From NCBI GenBank assembly GCA_020850735.1, contig JADZEE010000106.1:1-64000 (forward strand): 64,000 bases of DNA, given 5' to 3'. Shown piece after piece: positions 15,641-25,164 of this stretch. A model generated the notes under the pieces. The model did no database searches, was not told the origin of the DNA, and saw only the letters and a program-made list of their open reading frames with translations. This DNA comes from Gammaproteobacteria bacterium. Lineage in GTDB: Bacteria; Pseudomonadota; Gammaproteobacteria; JADZEE01. The position numbers and the translations under genes are program-made. How positions within the stretch are numbered: the first letter of the stretch is position 1; each line of letters starts with the position of its first letter.

Positions 15641-18214
15641 TCAGAACGGCAGGGTGAGATCGGGATCGATGCTGGCGATGAGGTCGCGAAAGTCGGTCTT
15701 GATCCGTTCCAGGGCCGGCTGGTCGTCGCCCTCGAAACGCAGCACCAGGCAGGGCGTGGTATGCGACGGCCGCACCACCCCCCAGGCATCGGGCAGGTCG
15801 ATGCGCAAGCCGTCGATGGTGGTGATCCGGGCGTCGTCGAAGCTCGCCTTGCCGATGAGCTCGGTCATGAACTGCGCGTGGCGTTCCTCGGCCATGTCGA
15901 TGCGCAGCTCCGGGGTCGCTATCCCGCCGGGCAGCTCGGCGAATACGTCCTTGGCCGGGCGATCGGCCGCGACCAGGATTTCGGTCAGGCGGGCGGCGGC
16001 GTACAGCGCGTCGTCGAATCCGTACCAGCGCTCCTTGAAAAAGATGTGCCCGCTCATCTCGCCGGCGAGCAAGGCACCGGTTTCGCGCATCTTCGCCTTG
16101 ATCAGCGAGTGTCCGGTCTTCCACATGAGCGGCTCACCGCCCGCGGCGTCGATGGCGGCAGCGAGATGACGGCTGCATTTGACGTCGAAAATAATCTTCG
16201 CGCCCGGGTTGCGCGACAGGATGTCGCGCGCGAACAGGATCATCTGCCGGTCCGGCCAGATCACGTTGCCGTCGGCGTCGACGACACCGAGGCGATCCCC
16301 GTCGCCGTCGAAGGCGAGCCCGAGATCCGCGTTCTCGAGCTTGACCATGTCGATGAGGTCGACGAGGTTTTCCGGCTGACTCGGGTCGGGATGGTGATTC
16401 GGAAAACTGCCGTCGACCTCGCAGTACAGCTCGGTCACGTCGTGGCCCAGCGCCCGCAGCAGCTGCGGCGCCACGATGCCGGATACGCTGTTGCCGCAGT
16501 CGACCACGATCTTGAGCGCGTTGCCGAGCGCGACCGGAACGTCCTCGCTCACGCGGCGGATGTATTCGGGGACAATCTCCGCGCTTTGCAGGCTGCCCGT
16601 GCCGGCGGTGAGCTCGCCCTTGGCGATCCGGGTGCGGATGGCCCGGATGGCGTCGCCGGCCAGCGCCTCGCCGTTGAGCACGATCTTGAGGCCGTTGTAC
16701 TCGGCTGGATTGTGGCTGCCGGTGACCATGACCCCGCTGGCCGTATCGAGGTAGTGGGTGGCGAAGTACAGCACCGGGGTCGGCGCGAGTCCGATGTCGA
16801 TGACGTCGCGCCCGGATTCTCGCAGCCCTGCGATCAGCGCTTCGGCGAGCTCGGGCGAGGAGCTGCGACCATCGCGGGCGACGACGATGCCCTGTTGCCC
16901 GCGCTCATAGGCTTCCGAGCCGATGGCACGGCCGATGGCGAGTACGCCCGCCGCGGTCAACGACTCGCCCACCACGCCACGGATGTCGTAATTGCGAAAG
17001 ATCACCGCCGGGATGTCGGCGACGTCATATTCCTCGGCCACCTCGATCCCGGTACTTTTTTCGTCGGCTTCATCGAAGAAGAAGGTGCCCGCGTCACCGC
17101 TCTCCGAGGCGGTGTCGGCCGCGTTCGGCGCAACCGCGAACCGGGTGATGTCGTCGCCCGCAACTCCGGCGGGCACCGATTCCGCGGGCGCGCGCACGGC
17201 GGTCGCCGCGCCGTCGAGCCCGGGTACGAGGCGCTCCAGACCCGGATGCGCACCCTCCATGATCGCGCGCACCGCGCCCTGGAGTATGACGACCTCGCCC
17301 GCCAGCTCTTCGCGGCGCCGGTGCAGGAACACGATTGCCGCCGCGCCCCCGCCGGCCAGCAACACGACGACCACGAGCGTGAACAGCATCGGGAAACCTC
17401 CTGTCGTGTCGGTAGCGGGGGCCGCCTCGGCGGCCGCCTGAGCAATGATCGCGCCACCCGGCACGCCCCAATACGCGATTTGCCATGCGGTGCCGGGAAC
17501 CTCGGCACCGGCCAGCGCAAGCCGCGCGGGCGGCGCGTCGCCGCCGCGGCGCACGAGCACCCGCGGGTCGCCCTTGACGAGCGGTTGGCGCAGCTCCACA
17601 TAGGCATCGCCGAGATCGAGGCCCGCCACGATCTGGCGCAGCAGCGCCGGCTCGAACGCCGCGTGCACGAAACCGACGAGGGAGCCGTCGGCGGCGCGCA
17701 CGCGCTCGATCAGCACCACGTGTGCGGCTTCGGTGCCGGGCAGATGCATCTCGGCCGGAACCGGTTCATCGTCGGCGCGCGCGTGGTTCAACATGTCGAG
17801 CGACGCATAGGTGAGCGGTGCAGTCGCCGTGTCGTCGGTCTCGTTGGTGTCCGCCGGCAGCAGACGCAGGCGCAGCAGGTGATCGATACCCGCGCCGAGC
17901 TCGTCGGCCAGCGCGGCCCGGGCCGGCGCACTGCCCGATTCCAGCACGCGCACGACTGCGGGATCGGACGCGATGGCGACCAGCCTGAGGCGCTCGGCCG
18001 TCATCGCCCTGTCCAGTTTCGCGGCCAGCGTGCGCGCCGCGATACCCTGCGCCGCGGCCAGCTCGGTGGCGGCCCTTTCCGCGTAGCCGCCGTACAGCCA
18101 GGCGCCGAGGCCGATGACGACCAGGGCGACGCCGCCGGCGACGCCGGCGATGGTCAGCGTCCGCGCAGTGGCGCGCTTGAATCGGCGCTTCGCGACCGGG
18201 GTAGCCGCCGTCAT
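15641..18214 (-). CDS. algC: Membrane-anchored phosphomannomutase/phosphoglucomutase
   Basis: 857 residues in two parts. Residues ~1-400: a basic N terminus, a membrane helix near 20-45, a ~200-residue probable periplasmic sensor-like domain, a second helix (MLFTLVVVVLLAGGGAAAIVFL) and a linker. Residues ~405-857: a complete AlgC-type mutase with catalytic phosphoserine loop TGSHNPAEYNG, metal loop FDGDGDRLGVVD, sugar loop GEMSGHIFF and phosphate site RPSHTTPCLV. It interconverts hexose 1- and 6-phosphates for exopolysaccharide and LPS sugars. Membrane-tethered forms are known in this group; the role of the sensor part is undetermined. It overlaps the coaBC stop as ATGA. Confidence 0.9.
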   Translation of the reverse strand: MTAATPVAKRRFKRATARTLTIAGVAGGVALVVIGLGAWLYGGYAERAATELAAAQGIAARTLAAKLDRAMTAERLRLVAIASDPAVVRVLESGSAPARAALADELGAGIDHLLRLRLLPADTNETDDTATAPLTYASLDMLNHARADDEPVPAEMHLPGTEAAHVVLIERVRAADGSLVGFVHAAFEPALLRQIVAGLDLGDAYVELRQPLVKGDPRVLVRRGGDAPPARLALAGAEVPGTAWQIAYWGVPGGAIIAQAAAEAAPATDTTGGFPMLFTLVVVVLLAGGGAAAIVFLHRRREELAGEVVILQGAVRAIMEGAHPGLERLVPGLDGAATAVRAPAESVPAGVAGDDITRFAVAPNAADTASESGDAGTFFFDEADEKSTGIEVAEEYDVADIPAVIFRNYDIRGVVGESLTAAGVLAIGRAIGSEAYERGQQGIVVARDGRSSSPELAEALIAGLRESGRDVIDIGLAPTPVLYFATHYLDTASGVMVTGSHNPAEYNGLKIVLNGEALAGDAIRAIRTRIAKGELTAGTGSLQSAEIVPEYIRRVSEDVPVALGNALKIVVDCGNSVSGIVAPQLLRALGHDVTELYCEVDGSFPNHHPDPSQPENLVDLIDMVKLENADLGLAFDGDGDRLGVVDADGNVIWPDRQMILFARDILSRNPGAKIIFDVKCSRHLAAAIDAAGGEPLMWKTGHSLIKAKMRETGALLAGEMSGHIFFKERWYGFDDALYAAARLTEILVAADRPAKDVFAELPGGIATPELRIDMAEERHAQFMTELIGKASFDDARITTIDGLRIDLPDAWGVVRPSHTTPCLVLRFEGDDQPALERIKTDFRDLIASIDPDLTLPF

Positions 18215-19464
18215 GCGCGTGCCTCCTGCGCCGCGGGCGCGTCGGCGGAGGTCGCGGCCGCACGAGTTTGCGCATAGCGGTCCGCGATCAACGCGACGAG
18301 CTCACGGGCGATTCGATCCTTGGGCGCGCGCGTCAGGCGCCGCTGGCCGTCCGCCCAGAATACGACCAGCTCGTTGTCTTCGGTATTGAAACCGATTCCC
18401 GGCGTGCCGACCAGATTGGCGGCCACCAGATCCAGATGCTTATCGATCAGCTTGGCGCGCGCATAGCGTTCCAGATCGCCCGTTTCGGCGGCGAAACCCA
18501 CTGCGAACAGGGGCGGTTCGCGGCGCGCCGCCTCGGCGAGAATATCGGTCGTGCGCTCCAGCGCCAGCGTGAGCGTCGCCGCATCTTTCTTGATCTTGTG
18601 CGCGGCGACGTGCGCCGGCCGGTAGTCGGCGACCGCGGCTGTGCCGATGAAGATGTCGGCGCCAGCGAGCCGGGCGCGTACGGCGCTCGCCATTTCCTCG
18701 GCCGTAGCGACGTCGATCCGCGTCACGGCCGCCGGCGTATCGAGGGCGGTCGGGCCGCTGACCAGTGTCACCCGCGCGCCGGCCTCGGCGGCCGCCCGGG
18801 CGACGGCATAGCCCATGCGACCCGAGCTGTGGTTGCTGACGTAACGCACCGGGTCGATCGGCTCACGCGTCGGGCCGGCGGTCACGAGCACACTGCGGCC
18901 CGCCAGCGCGCCGCTCACGAAACGCCGCTCGAGCGCGGCCAGGATCGCCGGCGGCTCGACCAGGCGTCCGGGACCGTTGTCGCCGCAGGACTGCCTGCCC
19001 TCGTCCGGGCCGAGCCGGTCGACGCCGCGGCCGGCGAGCAGCGCGCAGTTGGCCTGGGTCGCGGCGGCCCGCCACATCTGCTGATTCATCGCCGGCGCCA
19101 GCACCAGCGGCGCCGCCGTCGCCAGGCACACCGTGCTCAGCAGATCGTCCGCCTGTCCGTGCGCCAGGCGGGCGAGAAAATCGGCGGTCGCGGGCGCGAC
19201 GACGACGATGTCCGCCCAGCGGGCGATATCGATGTGCGCCATGCCTGCCTCGGCGTCGGCGTCGAGCAGCTCGACCCGGACCGGGTGACCGGACAGCGCC
19301 TGAAAGGTGAGCGGGCCGACGAAACCGGTCGCGCCGGGCGTCATGACCACGCGCACGTCGGCGCCGGCCTCGCGCAGGCGGCGCACGAGATCGGCCGCCT
19401 TGTAGGCGGCAATGCCGGCGGTCACGCCGAGCAGCACCCTTCTTTCCGCTAAGGCATTGATCAT
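18211..19464 (-). CDS. coaBC: Bifunctional phosphopantothenoylcysteine decarboxylase/synthetase
   Basis: 417 residues. The CoaC half carries [39 protein letters not shown] and PAMNQQMW; the CoaB half carries the acylcytidylate cysteine motif [10 protein letters not shown], then [25 protein letters not shown] and the lysine region HKIKKD. Together they make 4'-phosphopantetheine for coenzyme A. AGGTGGG lies 6-12 bases before the ATG at 19464, so that start is preferred to the GTG at 19473. It is the first gene of the coaBC-algC pair. Confidence 0.95.
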   Translation of the reverse strand: MINALAERRVLLGVTAGIAAYKAADLVRRLREAGADVRVVMTPGATGFVGPLTFQALSGHPVRVELLDADAEAGMAHIDIARWADIVVVAPATADFLARLAHGQADDLLSTVCLATAAPLVLAPAMNQQMWRAAATQANCALLAGRGVDRLGPDEGRQSCGDNGPGRLVEPPAILAALERRFVSGALAGRSVLVTAGPTREPIDPVRYVSNHSSGRMGYAVARAAAEAGARVTLVSGPTALDTPAAVTRIDVATAEEMASAVRARLAGADIFIGTAAVADYRPAHVAAHKIKKDAATLTLALERTTDILAEAARREPPLFAVGFAAETGDLERYARAKLIDKHLDLVAANLVGTPGIGFNTEDNELVVFWADGQRRLTRAPKDRIARELVALIADRYAQTRAAATSADAPAAQEARA

Positions 19465-19484
19465 CTGGCCCACCTGCTTTGGAT

Positions 19485-19514
19485 TTTACCTGATGAGGAA
19501 CACCCCCATATACT
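19485..19514 (+). promoter_or_regulatory. Probable promoter for radC
   Basis: TTTACC (19485-19490) and TATACT (19509-19514) are separated by 18 bases, about 40 bases before the radC ribosome binding site. The -10 is strong, the -35 is 4/6. Confidence 0.5.
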
Positions 19515-19554
19515 GCCTTCGCTCAGCCAGTTACAGCGGACAAGGAGGTTCGCC

Positions 19555-20229
19555 ATGAGCATCAGGGAATGGCCCGCGGCGGAACGGCCGCGGGAGAAGC
19601 TGCTCAGCCGCGGTTGCGCGGCGCTTTCGGACGCCGAGCTCATCGCCATTTTGTTGCGCACCGGCGTGCGCGGCCGTACCGCGGTCGACCTCGCCCGGGA
19701 CCTGCTCGCGCGCTTCGGCGGCCTGCGCCAGGTGCTGGAGGCGCCCCGCGAGGAGTTCTGTGCGCTGGCAGGGGGCGGAGCGGCGAAGTTCGTCCAGCTC
19801 CAGGCCTGCATCGAGCTGGCCCGGCGCTGTCTGGAGGCCAAGCTCGCGCGGGGCGATGCCATCGCCAGCCCCGATGACACACGCCGTTTCCTGGGCGCCC
19901 GGCTGCGGGCGCACGGGCGCGAAGTGTTCGCCTGCATGTTCCTGGACAACCGCCATCGCGTCATCGCTTTCGAGGAGCTTTTCTACGGCACCATCGACTC
20001 GGCCACGGTTCATCCCCGCGAAATCGTCAAGCGCGCCCTGGCGCTCAACGCCGCCGCGCTCATCCTCGCCCACAACCACCCTTCGGGCGTGGCCGAACCG
20101 AGCCGCGCGGACGCGGCGCTGACGGCAAGGGTCAAGACGGCGCTGGAGCTGGTGGACATCCGCGTTCTGGACCATTTCGTGGTCGGCGACGGCGAGGTGG
20201 TGTCACTGGCCGAGCGGGGCCTGATCTGA
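19555..20229 (+). CDS. radC: RadC/JAMM domain protein
   Basis: 224 residues. An N-terminal helix-hairpin-helix-like part ([28 protein letters not shown]) precedes a JAMM metalloprotease-like domain with the Glu in FEELFYG and the zinc motif HNHPSG...SRAD (HxH then Asp ten residues on). Once tied to DNA repair, its true role is uncertain. A near-perfect AAGGAGG lies 7 bases before the ATG. It is followed by rpmB-rpmG, the classical order. Confidence 0.93.
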   Translation: MSIREWPAAERPREKLLSRGCAALSDAELIAILLRTGVRGRTAVDLARDLLARFGGLRQVLEAPREEFCALAGGGAAKFVQLQACIELARRCLEAKLARGDAIASPDDTRRFLGARLRAHGREVFACMFLDNRHRVIAFEELFYGTIDSATVHPREIVKRALALNAAALILAHNHPSGVAEPSRADAALTARVKTALELVDIRVLDHFVVGDGEVVSLAERGLI

Positions 20230-20235
20230 GTCCGG

Positions 20236-20264
20236 TTGGCGCAGGGGCTGTTTCCCGGTAATAT
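20236..20264 (+). promoter_or_regulatory. Probable promoter for rpmB-rpmG
   Basis: TTGGCG (20236-20241), 17 bases, TAATAT (20259-20264), starting right after the radC stop. It would give the ribosomal protein pair its own transcript. Confidence 0.55.
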
Positions 20265-20307
20265 TGCGCCCCTTTTTCGACCCGCACGTACGACGAGGCC
20301 AGCCACC

Positions 20308-20544
20308 ATGTCCCGCATCTGTCAGATCACCGGCAAGGGCCCGATGTCCGGGAACAACGTTTCCCATGCCAACAACAAGACCCGGCGGCGTTTTCTGCCC
20401 AATCTCCAGTACCGCCGTTTCTGGGTACCGAGCGAGAATCGCTGGGTGCGCCTGCGTGTGAGCCGTCAGGGCCTGCGCATCATCGACAAGCGCGGCATCG
20501 AGCAGGTCGTCGCCGACCTGCGCGCGCACGGCACCAAGATTTAA
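20308..20544 (+). CDS. rpmB: 50S ribosomal protein L28
   Basis: 78 residues, the standard bacterial length: [29 protein letters not shown] then [15 protein letters not shown]. There is no Cys pair of the zinc-ribbon form. It binds 23S rRNA late in 50S assembly. ACGAGGCCAGCC precedes the start. rpmG follows after 12 bases, the invariant rpmBG pairing. Confidence 0.97.
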   Translation: MSRICQITGKGPMSGNNVSHANNKTRRRFLPNLQYRRFWVPSENRWVRLRVSRQGLRIIDKRGIEQVVADLRAHGTKI

Positions 20545-20556
20545 AGGAGAACGGTC

Positions 20557-20712
20557 ATGCAGGAGAAGATCAAGCTCGTTTCGAGCGCCGGCACCGGGCA
20601 CTTCTACACGACCACCAAGAACAAGAAGAACCACCCGGAAAAGCTCGAACGCAAGAAGTTCGACCCGGTCGTACGCAAGCACGTCATCTACAAGGAAGCG
20701 AAAATCAAGTAA
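20557..20712 (+). CDS. rpmG: 50S ribosomal protein L33
   Basis: 51 residues read directly from the sequence ([20 protein letters not shown]..., ending [11 protein letters not shown]). It is the cysteine-free form of L33, lacking the CxxC pairs of the zinc-binding paralogue. AAAGGAGAACGG is a strong ribosome binding site. It is the last gene before a strong terminator. Confidence 0.97.
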   Translation: MQEKIKLVSSAGTGHFYTTTKNKKNHPEKLERKKFDPVVRKHVIYKEAKIK

Positions 20713-20735
20713 GCGCCGCGTCGCGACGCCCTGCT

Positions 20736-20765
20736 GAAAAAGCCCGCCGGATGCGGGCTTTTTCT
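20736..20765 (+). terminator. Terminator of the rpmB-rpmG transcript
   Basis: GAAAAAGCCCGC / GCGGGCTTTTTC stem with a four-base loop and a run of T, 24 bases after the rpmG stop. Its A-rich 5' arm means it could also stop minus-strand transcription from the desaturase gene. Confidence 0.92.
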
Positions 20766-20790
20766 TGGCCGCGGCGGTCGTGGCGTGCGG

Positions 20791-21978
20791 CTATCCGCGC
20801 ACGGGCATCGGCTGCAGGGCATAGCCGCGCAGCAGCGCCGCGAACTCCGCCAGGGCTTGAATGCCCGTTTCCTCCGCCTGCCGGCACCACTCGTTGAGCT
20901 GCTGCAGCAGGCGTTCCTGGCTGGCCCCGCGCTCGCTCCACAGCGCGAGCAGTCGCGCGCGAAACTGCACCACCACGGCCAGCCGGCGACTCGCCGCGAG
21001 CACGCCCGCGAGGCGGTGCTGCGCGTTGGCGTCCAGTGCCGAGGGATCGCGCGCGAGCAGCCCGCGAACTGATTTCAGCGCCGCCCGATACTGGCTGCCG
21101 GCCTGCCCCAGCTCGTCGCGATAGACCCGCCTGACGACCTGGCGCGCGTAGTCGGACATGACTTCCAGACGTGCGGTCACGACCGCCCGTACGGTCTCCA
21201 TGTCCACTTGCGCCTGGCGCCGGCGGATGTAACGCCGCGGCGCGAGCTTTTTCACGCGCGCAAGACGGGTCGCGGCGAGCATGCGGATGTAGGCCCAGCC
21301 CAGGTCGAATTCCCACCACCGCGCCGAAAACCTGGCGGAACTGGCAAAGGCGTGGTGGTTGTTGTGCAGCTCCTCGCCGCCGATGAGCACACCCCAGGGC
21401 ACGATGTTGCGCGAGGCGTCCGGGCTGTCGTAGTTGCGGTATCCAGCCCAGTGACCGATGCCGTTGATGATGCCGGCCGCGAAGAACGGGATCCAGGCCA
21501 TCTGGATCGCCCAGACGGTCAGCCCGAGCCAGCCGAACAGCAGGACGTTGACGAGCAGCATCACGGCGATACCCAGACCGCCGCGGGAACCGTAGAGGTG
21601 GCGTTCCAGCCAGTCATCGGGCGTACCGTGGCCGTAGCCGGCCACCACCGCCGGATCACGGGCCGCGCGCTGGTAGATCTCGGCGCCTTGCCACAGCACC
21701 TTGCGGATCCCGAGGATTTGCGGACTGTGGGGATCGCCGGACTGTTCGACGTGGGCGTGGTGCTTGCGGTGCACCGCCGCCCATTCCCGGGTCGACATGC
21801 CCGTCGACAGCCACAGCCACAGGCGGAAGGCGTGCGCCACCAGCGGGTGGAGATCGATGGCGCGGTGCGCCTGATGGCGGTGCAGATAAATGGTGACCGC
21901 GATGATGGTCGCATGCGTGAATACCAGCGTCACCAGCACGTAGCCCCACCAGGGGAGCTCCAGAAGGCCTTGATACAT
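20791..21978 (-). CDS. Acyl-CoA/fatty acid delta-9 desaturase family protein
   Basis: 395 residues. The three histidine boxes of membrane di-iron desaturases are present: HRHQAHR near residue 40, HRKHHAH near 75, and ELHNNHHAF near 210, with hydrophobic helices between. It should insert a cis double bond in long-chain acyl groups at the inner membrane. The last ~130 residues form a soluble, Arg-rich extension (ending WCRQAEETGIQALAEFA...) beyond the catalytic core; similar tails are known on DesA9-like Pseudomonas enzymes. The ATG at 21978 is preferred over a TTG six codons upstream. It lies 59 bases after the hydantoinase gene. Confidence 0.9.
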   Translation of the reverse strand: MYQGLLELPWWGYVLVTLVFTHATIIAVTIYLHRHQAHRAIDLHPLVAHAFRLWLWLSTGMSTREWAAVHRKHHAHVEQSGDPHSPQILGIRKVLWQGAEIYQRAARDPAVVAGYGHGTPDDWLERHLYGSRGGLGIAVMLLVNVLLFGWLGLTVWAIQMAWIPFFAAGIINGIGHWAGYRNYDSPDASRNIVPWGVLIGGEELHNNHHAFASSARFSARWWEFDLGWAYIRMLAATRLARVKKLAPRRYIRRRQAQVDMETVRAVVTARLEVMSDYARQVVRRVYRDELGQAGSQYRAALKSVRGLLARDPSALDANAQHRLAGVLAASRRLAVVVQFRARLLALWSERGASQERLLQQLNEWCRQAEETGIQALAEFAALLRGYALQPMPVRG

Positions 21979-22037
21979 ATTGGATACCTGTGGCAAAACG
22001 GTTAAATCCTAACGGACGCCGCGCGGCCGGTACAATG

Positions 22038-24053
22038 TCAGCGGGCGCCATCGCGGCGCAGCAGGTGCAGGTTGCCACAGTTGTCCACACGCGCGCTCCA
22101 GTGCGGCGCGATCCAGGTCGTGGCGCCGCTTTCGGTGACGATGGCCGGCCCCTCGATCTGCGCCGCGGCAGCCAGATCGGTGCGCCGGTAGACCGGAACC
22201 GGCGCCGCCTGCCCGTGTACGGGCACGCGGCTCGCCGGGCGCAGGGCGGCCGGCGCGGCCGGCGCACGGGTGGTGAGCACGGCCGCGGGACCGCGCAGCC
22301 CCAGGCGCAGGTTCACCAGCTCGACCGGGGCGTCGAGGCGATGCCCGTAGCAGGCCTCGTGCGCGGCGTGGAATGCCGCCTGTGCGGCAGCCGGGTCACC
22401 GGTCCAGTCCACGTCCAGGGCGGCGGATTGGCCGCGATAGCACAACTCCAGTCGGGCGTGCCGTTCGATCCGTGCGCTGGCGATGCCCTCGGCGCGCAGT
22501 TGGGCCTCGCCACGTTCGGCAAGGCCGGCGAATCCGGTATCGATGGCCGTCGCCGCCAGCGCCGCGAGCGGCAGACCGACGGTATGCGACAGTTCCCGGC
22601 CGGCCGGCGCGACGACCATGCCGAAGGCCGACAACACGCCCGGGCTCTGCGGTACCAGCGCCCGATGCAGGCCGAGCAACTCGGCCAGATCGCAGACATG
22701 AAGACCACCGGCACCGCCGAAGGAAGTAAGCACATACTCATGCGGATCGATCCCGCGCTGTACGGAAACGACCCGCAGTGCCTGGACCATGCGATCGTTG
22801 GCGAGGCGCAAGACCCCGATGGCCGCGGCGGCCGCGTCGCCCAGCGCCAGTCGTCGCGCCAGCGCCGCCAGGGCCGCACGGGCGGCTTCGCCATCGACGG
22901 CCAGCTGTCCGGCCAGACACGCCCCGGCCGGGATGCGACCGAGGACGACGTTGGCGTCGGTCACGGTCGGTTCGTGCCCGCCGCGGCCATAGCACACCGG
23001 TCCGGGGACGGCGCCGGCCGAGCGCGGTCCGACCTGCAGCGCCCCGCCCGCATCGACGAAAGCGATGGATCCGCCGCCGGCGCCGATGGTGTGTATGTCG
23101 GCCATCGGCACTGCGACCGGATAGGGGCCGATGCGGCCGTGGCGGGTCAGGCGGATATCGCCGTCGACGATGGCGACGTCGGTGGAAGTACCACCCATGT
23201 CGAAGGTGAGCAGGCGGGCGATCCCGGCCATGGAGCCGACCGCACGCGCGCCCGCCAGACCACCGGCGGGGCCGGACAGCAGCAGGTGAACGGCGAGGCG
23301 GCCCGCCTGCGCGGCGTCGCAGGTGAGCCCCGAGCTCTGCATGACCGCCACGGGTGCCGGCGCAATGGACGCCGCCAGGCGCTCCAGATAGCGTTGCAGC
23401 AGCGGGCCGACGTAGGCGTTCAGCCACGTCGCCATGGCGCGCTCGTACTCGCGCAATACCGGCAGCACGGCGGACGAGCGGCTGACGAACAGCGCTGCGG
23501 GCATGGCTGCTGCCACAGCCCGCTCGAAGCGGTCGTCGAGAAACGAGAACAGCAGGCAGATGGCGACCGCTTCGGGGCCACAGCCGACGATCGCCGTGCG
23601 CAGTTGCTCGAGGTCGGCGTCGGACAGCGGCTCCACCACCGTGCCGTCGGCTGCGAGCCGGCCGCCGGTCTCCAGGCACAGCTCAGGCGGCACCGGCGGT
23701 GGCACCGGGACCGGCGTCAGGTCGTACAGCTCACGGCGCGCCTGACGACCGATCGCGAGCAGATCGGCGAGGCCGCGGTTGGTCACGAACGCCGTGCGCG
23801 CGCCACGACCCTCGAGGACGGCGTTGGTCCCCACCGTCGAGCCGTGTACGAGGCGCGCACGCAGCGGATCGACGTTGAGCGCGGCGAGGCCGGCGAGTAT
23901 CGCCTGCTCGGGCGCCGCCGGGGTCGACAGCAGCTTGTGCGTACGCAGACCCTCGTCGTCATGGCAGACGAAGTCGGTGAAGGTGCCGCCGGTGTCGACG
24001 CCGACGATCTGCGGCCCGTGCCTGCTCACGACGGGGCGATCGGTCGAAGGCAT
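22038..24053 (-). CDS. Hydantoinase/oxoprolinase A-subunit family protein (orphan)
   Basis: 671 residues. An actin-like ATPase fold: N-terminal GVDTGGTFTDFV, HGSTVGTNAVLEG, then LTFDMGGTSTDVAIVDG and GAGGGSIAFVDAGG, ending in FGGAGGLHVCDLAELLG and a C-terminal acetophenone-carboxylase-like domain. These match HyuA, which uses ATP to open 5-oxoproline or hydantoin rings. HyuA normally acts with a HyuB subunit encoded next to it; none is present here. The substrate cannot be told from sequence. It reads towards the desaturase and is divergent from the ABC cluster. Confidence 0.9.
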   Translation of the reverse strand: MPSTDRPVVSRHGPQIVGVDTGGTFTDFVCHDDEGLRTHKLLSTPAAPEQAILAGLAALNVDPLRARLVHGSTVGTNAVLEGRGARTAFVTNRGLADLLAIGRQARRELYDLTPVPVPPPVPPELCLETGGRLAADGTVVEPLSDADLEQLRTAIVGCGPEAVAICLLFSFLDDRFERAVAAAMPAALFVSRSSAVLPVLREYERAMATWLNAYVGPLLQRYLERLAASIAPAPVAVMQSSGLTCDAAQAGRLAVHLLLSGPAGGLAGARAVGSMAGIARLLTFDMGGTSTDVAIVDGDIRLTRHGRIGPYPVAVPMADIHTIGAGGGSIAFVDAGGALQVGPRSAGAVPGPVCYGRGGHEPTVTDANVVLGRIPAGACLAGQLAVDGEAARAALAALARRLALGDAAAAAIGVLRLANDRMVQALRVVSVQRGIDPHEYVLTSFGGAGGLHVCDLAELLGLHRALVPQSPGVLSAFGMVVAPAGRELSHTVGLPLAALAATAIDTGFAGLAERGEAQLRAEGIASARIERHARLELCYRGQSAALDVDWTGDPAAAQAAFHAAHEACYGHRLDAPVELVNLRLGLRGPAAVLTTRAPAAPAALRPASRVPVHGQAAPVPVYRRTDLAAAAQIEGPAIVTESGATTWIAPHWSARVDNCGNLHLLRRDGAR

Positions 24054-24213
24054 CGATATCCGGATGGCGGCAGCGGTGGTTGGTCAGTGGCGATCACGGC
24101 TGGCTGTCGGCGCGCGGCGTGGTCCGGCACGCTTGCAATGGGGACGCCGACGCCAATAATAGCGCAGCCATGCCACAACCCCATCCTGTCGCGCTGGCCG
24201 TCGGCACGCCGCG

Positions 24214-25164
24214 ATGACCGAGTCCGCGCCCCAGCCCCTGCTCACTGCCGAGCGCCTCAGCCGGTACTACGGCGAGCATTGCGCTGTCCGTGAGTTGTCG
24301 CTCGCGCTGCACCGTGGCGAGGTCCTCGGCTTTCTCGGCCCCAACGGCGCCGGCAAGTCCACGACCATGAAAATGCTCGCTGGCGTGCTGGCGCCGAATG
24401 ACGGGGACGTCGTCATCGAGGGCATCGATCTCACTGCCGATCCGCGCGCCGCCAAGAGCCGGCTCGGCTACCTGCCCGAGCACCCGCCGCTCACACGGGA
24501 GCTGACCGTCGACGAATTCCTCGATTTCTGCGCCCGCCTGCATCGCGTTCCCGCACGCGACGTGCGTGCCGCGCGGGAACGCGTCAAGGCACGCTGTGGC
24601 CTGAACGCGGTGGGACGGCGACTGCTCGGCAATCTCTCCAAGGGCTTTCAGCAACGCGTGGGTATCGCCCAGGCGATCATCCACGCGCCGGCGGTGGTGA
24701 TCCTGGACGAGCCGACCGTCGGCCTCGATCCGATCCAGATCCGCGAAATCCGGGCGCTCATTCGCGAGCTCGGGCGCGACCACGCGGTGATCCTGTCCAC
24801 GCACATCCTGCCCGAGGTGCAAGCGGTGTGCGAACGCGTGGTCATCATTCATGCCGGTCGCATCGTGCTCGACGAGCGCGTCGAGGCACTCGCTGATCGC
24901 AGCGGCGCAGGAGCGCTGCGCGTGGGCCTGCGGCGCGCGCCGCCCGTCGCGGTGCTGGCCGCACTGCCGGGCGTGAGCGCCGTCGAAGCGCTCGGCGCAG
25001 ACCGTTTCGTCCTGCGCCACGACGGCGGCGACGCACTCGTCGAAACGCTTGCCGCACGCGCGGTCGGCGACGGCTGGGGGCTCACCGAGCTCACACCGGT
25101 CGGCACCTCGCTCGAAGAGGTGTTCGTCGCCCTCACCGGCGGCGATGCGGAGGCCGCCGCGTGA
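24214..25164 (+). CDS. ABC transporter ATP-binding protein (GldA-like)
   Basis: 316 residues. Walker A GPNGAGKST, Q-loop LGYLPEHPPL, signature LSKGFQQRVGIAQA, Walker B VVILDEPTVGLDP, and H-loop STHIL. The C-terminal ~90 residues are the regulatory tail of the ABC-2 export type (ending SLEEVFVALT). With the next three genes it forms a GldA/GldF/GldG-like set, here probably an export or envelope function rather than gliding. It ends in a GTGA overlap with the permease gene. Confidence 0.92.
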   Translation: MTESAPQPLLTAERLSRYYGEHCAVRELSLALHRGEVLGFLGPNGAGKSTTMKMLAGVLAPNDGDVVIEGIDLTADPRAAKSRLGYLPEHPPLTRELTVDEFLDFCARLHRVPARDVRAARERVKARCGLNAVGRRLLGNLSKGFQQRVGIAQAIIHAPAVVILDEPTVGLDPIQIREIRALIRELGRDHAVILSTHILPEVQAVCERVVIIHAGRIVLDERVEALADRSGAGALRVGLRRAPPVAVLAALPGVSAVEALGADRFVLRHDGGDALVETLAARAVGDGWGLTELTPVGTSLEEVFVALTGGDAEAAA

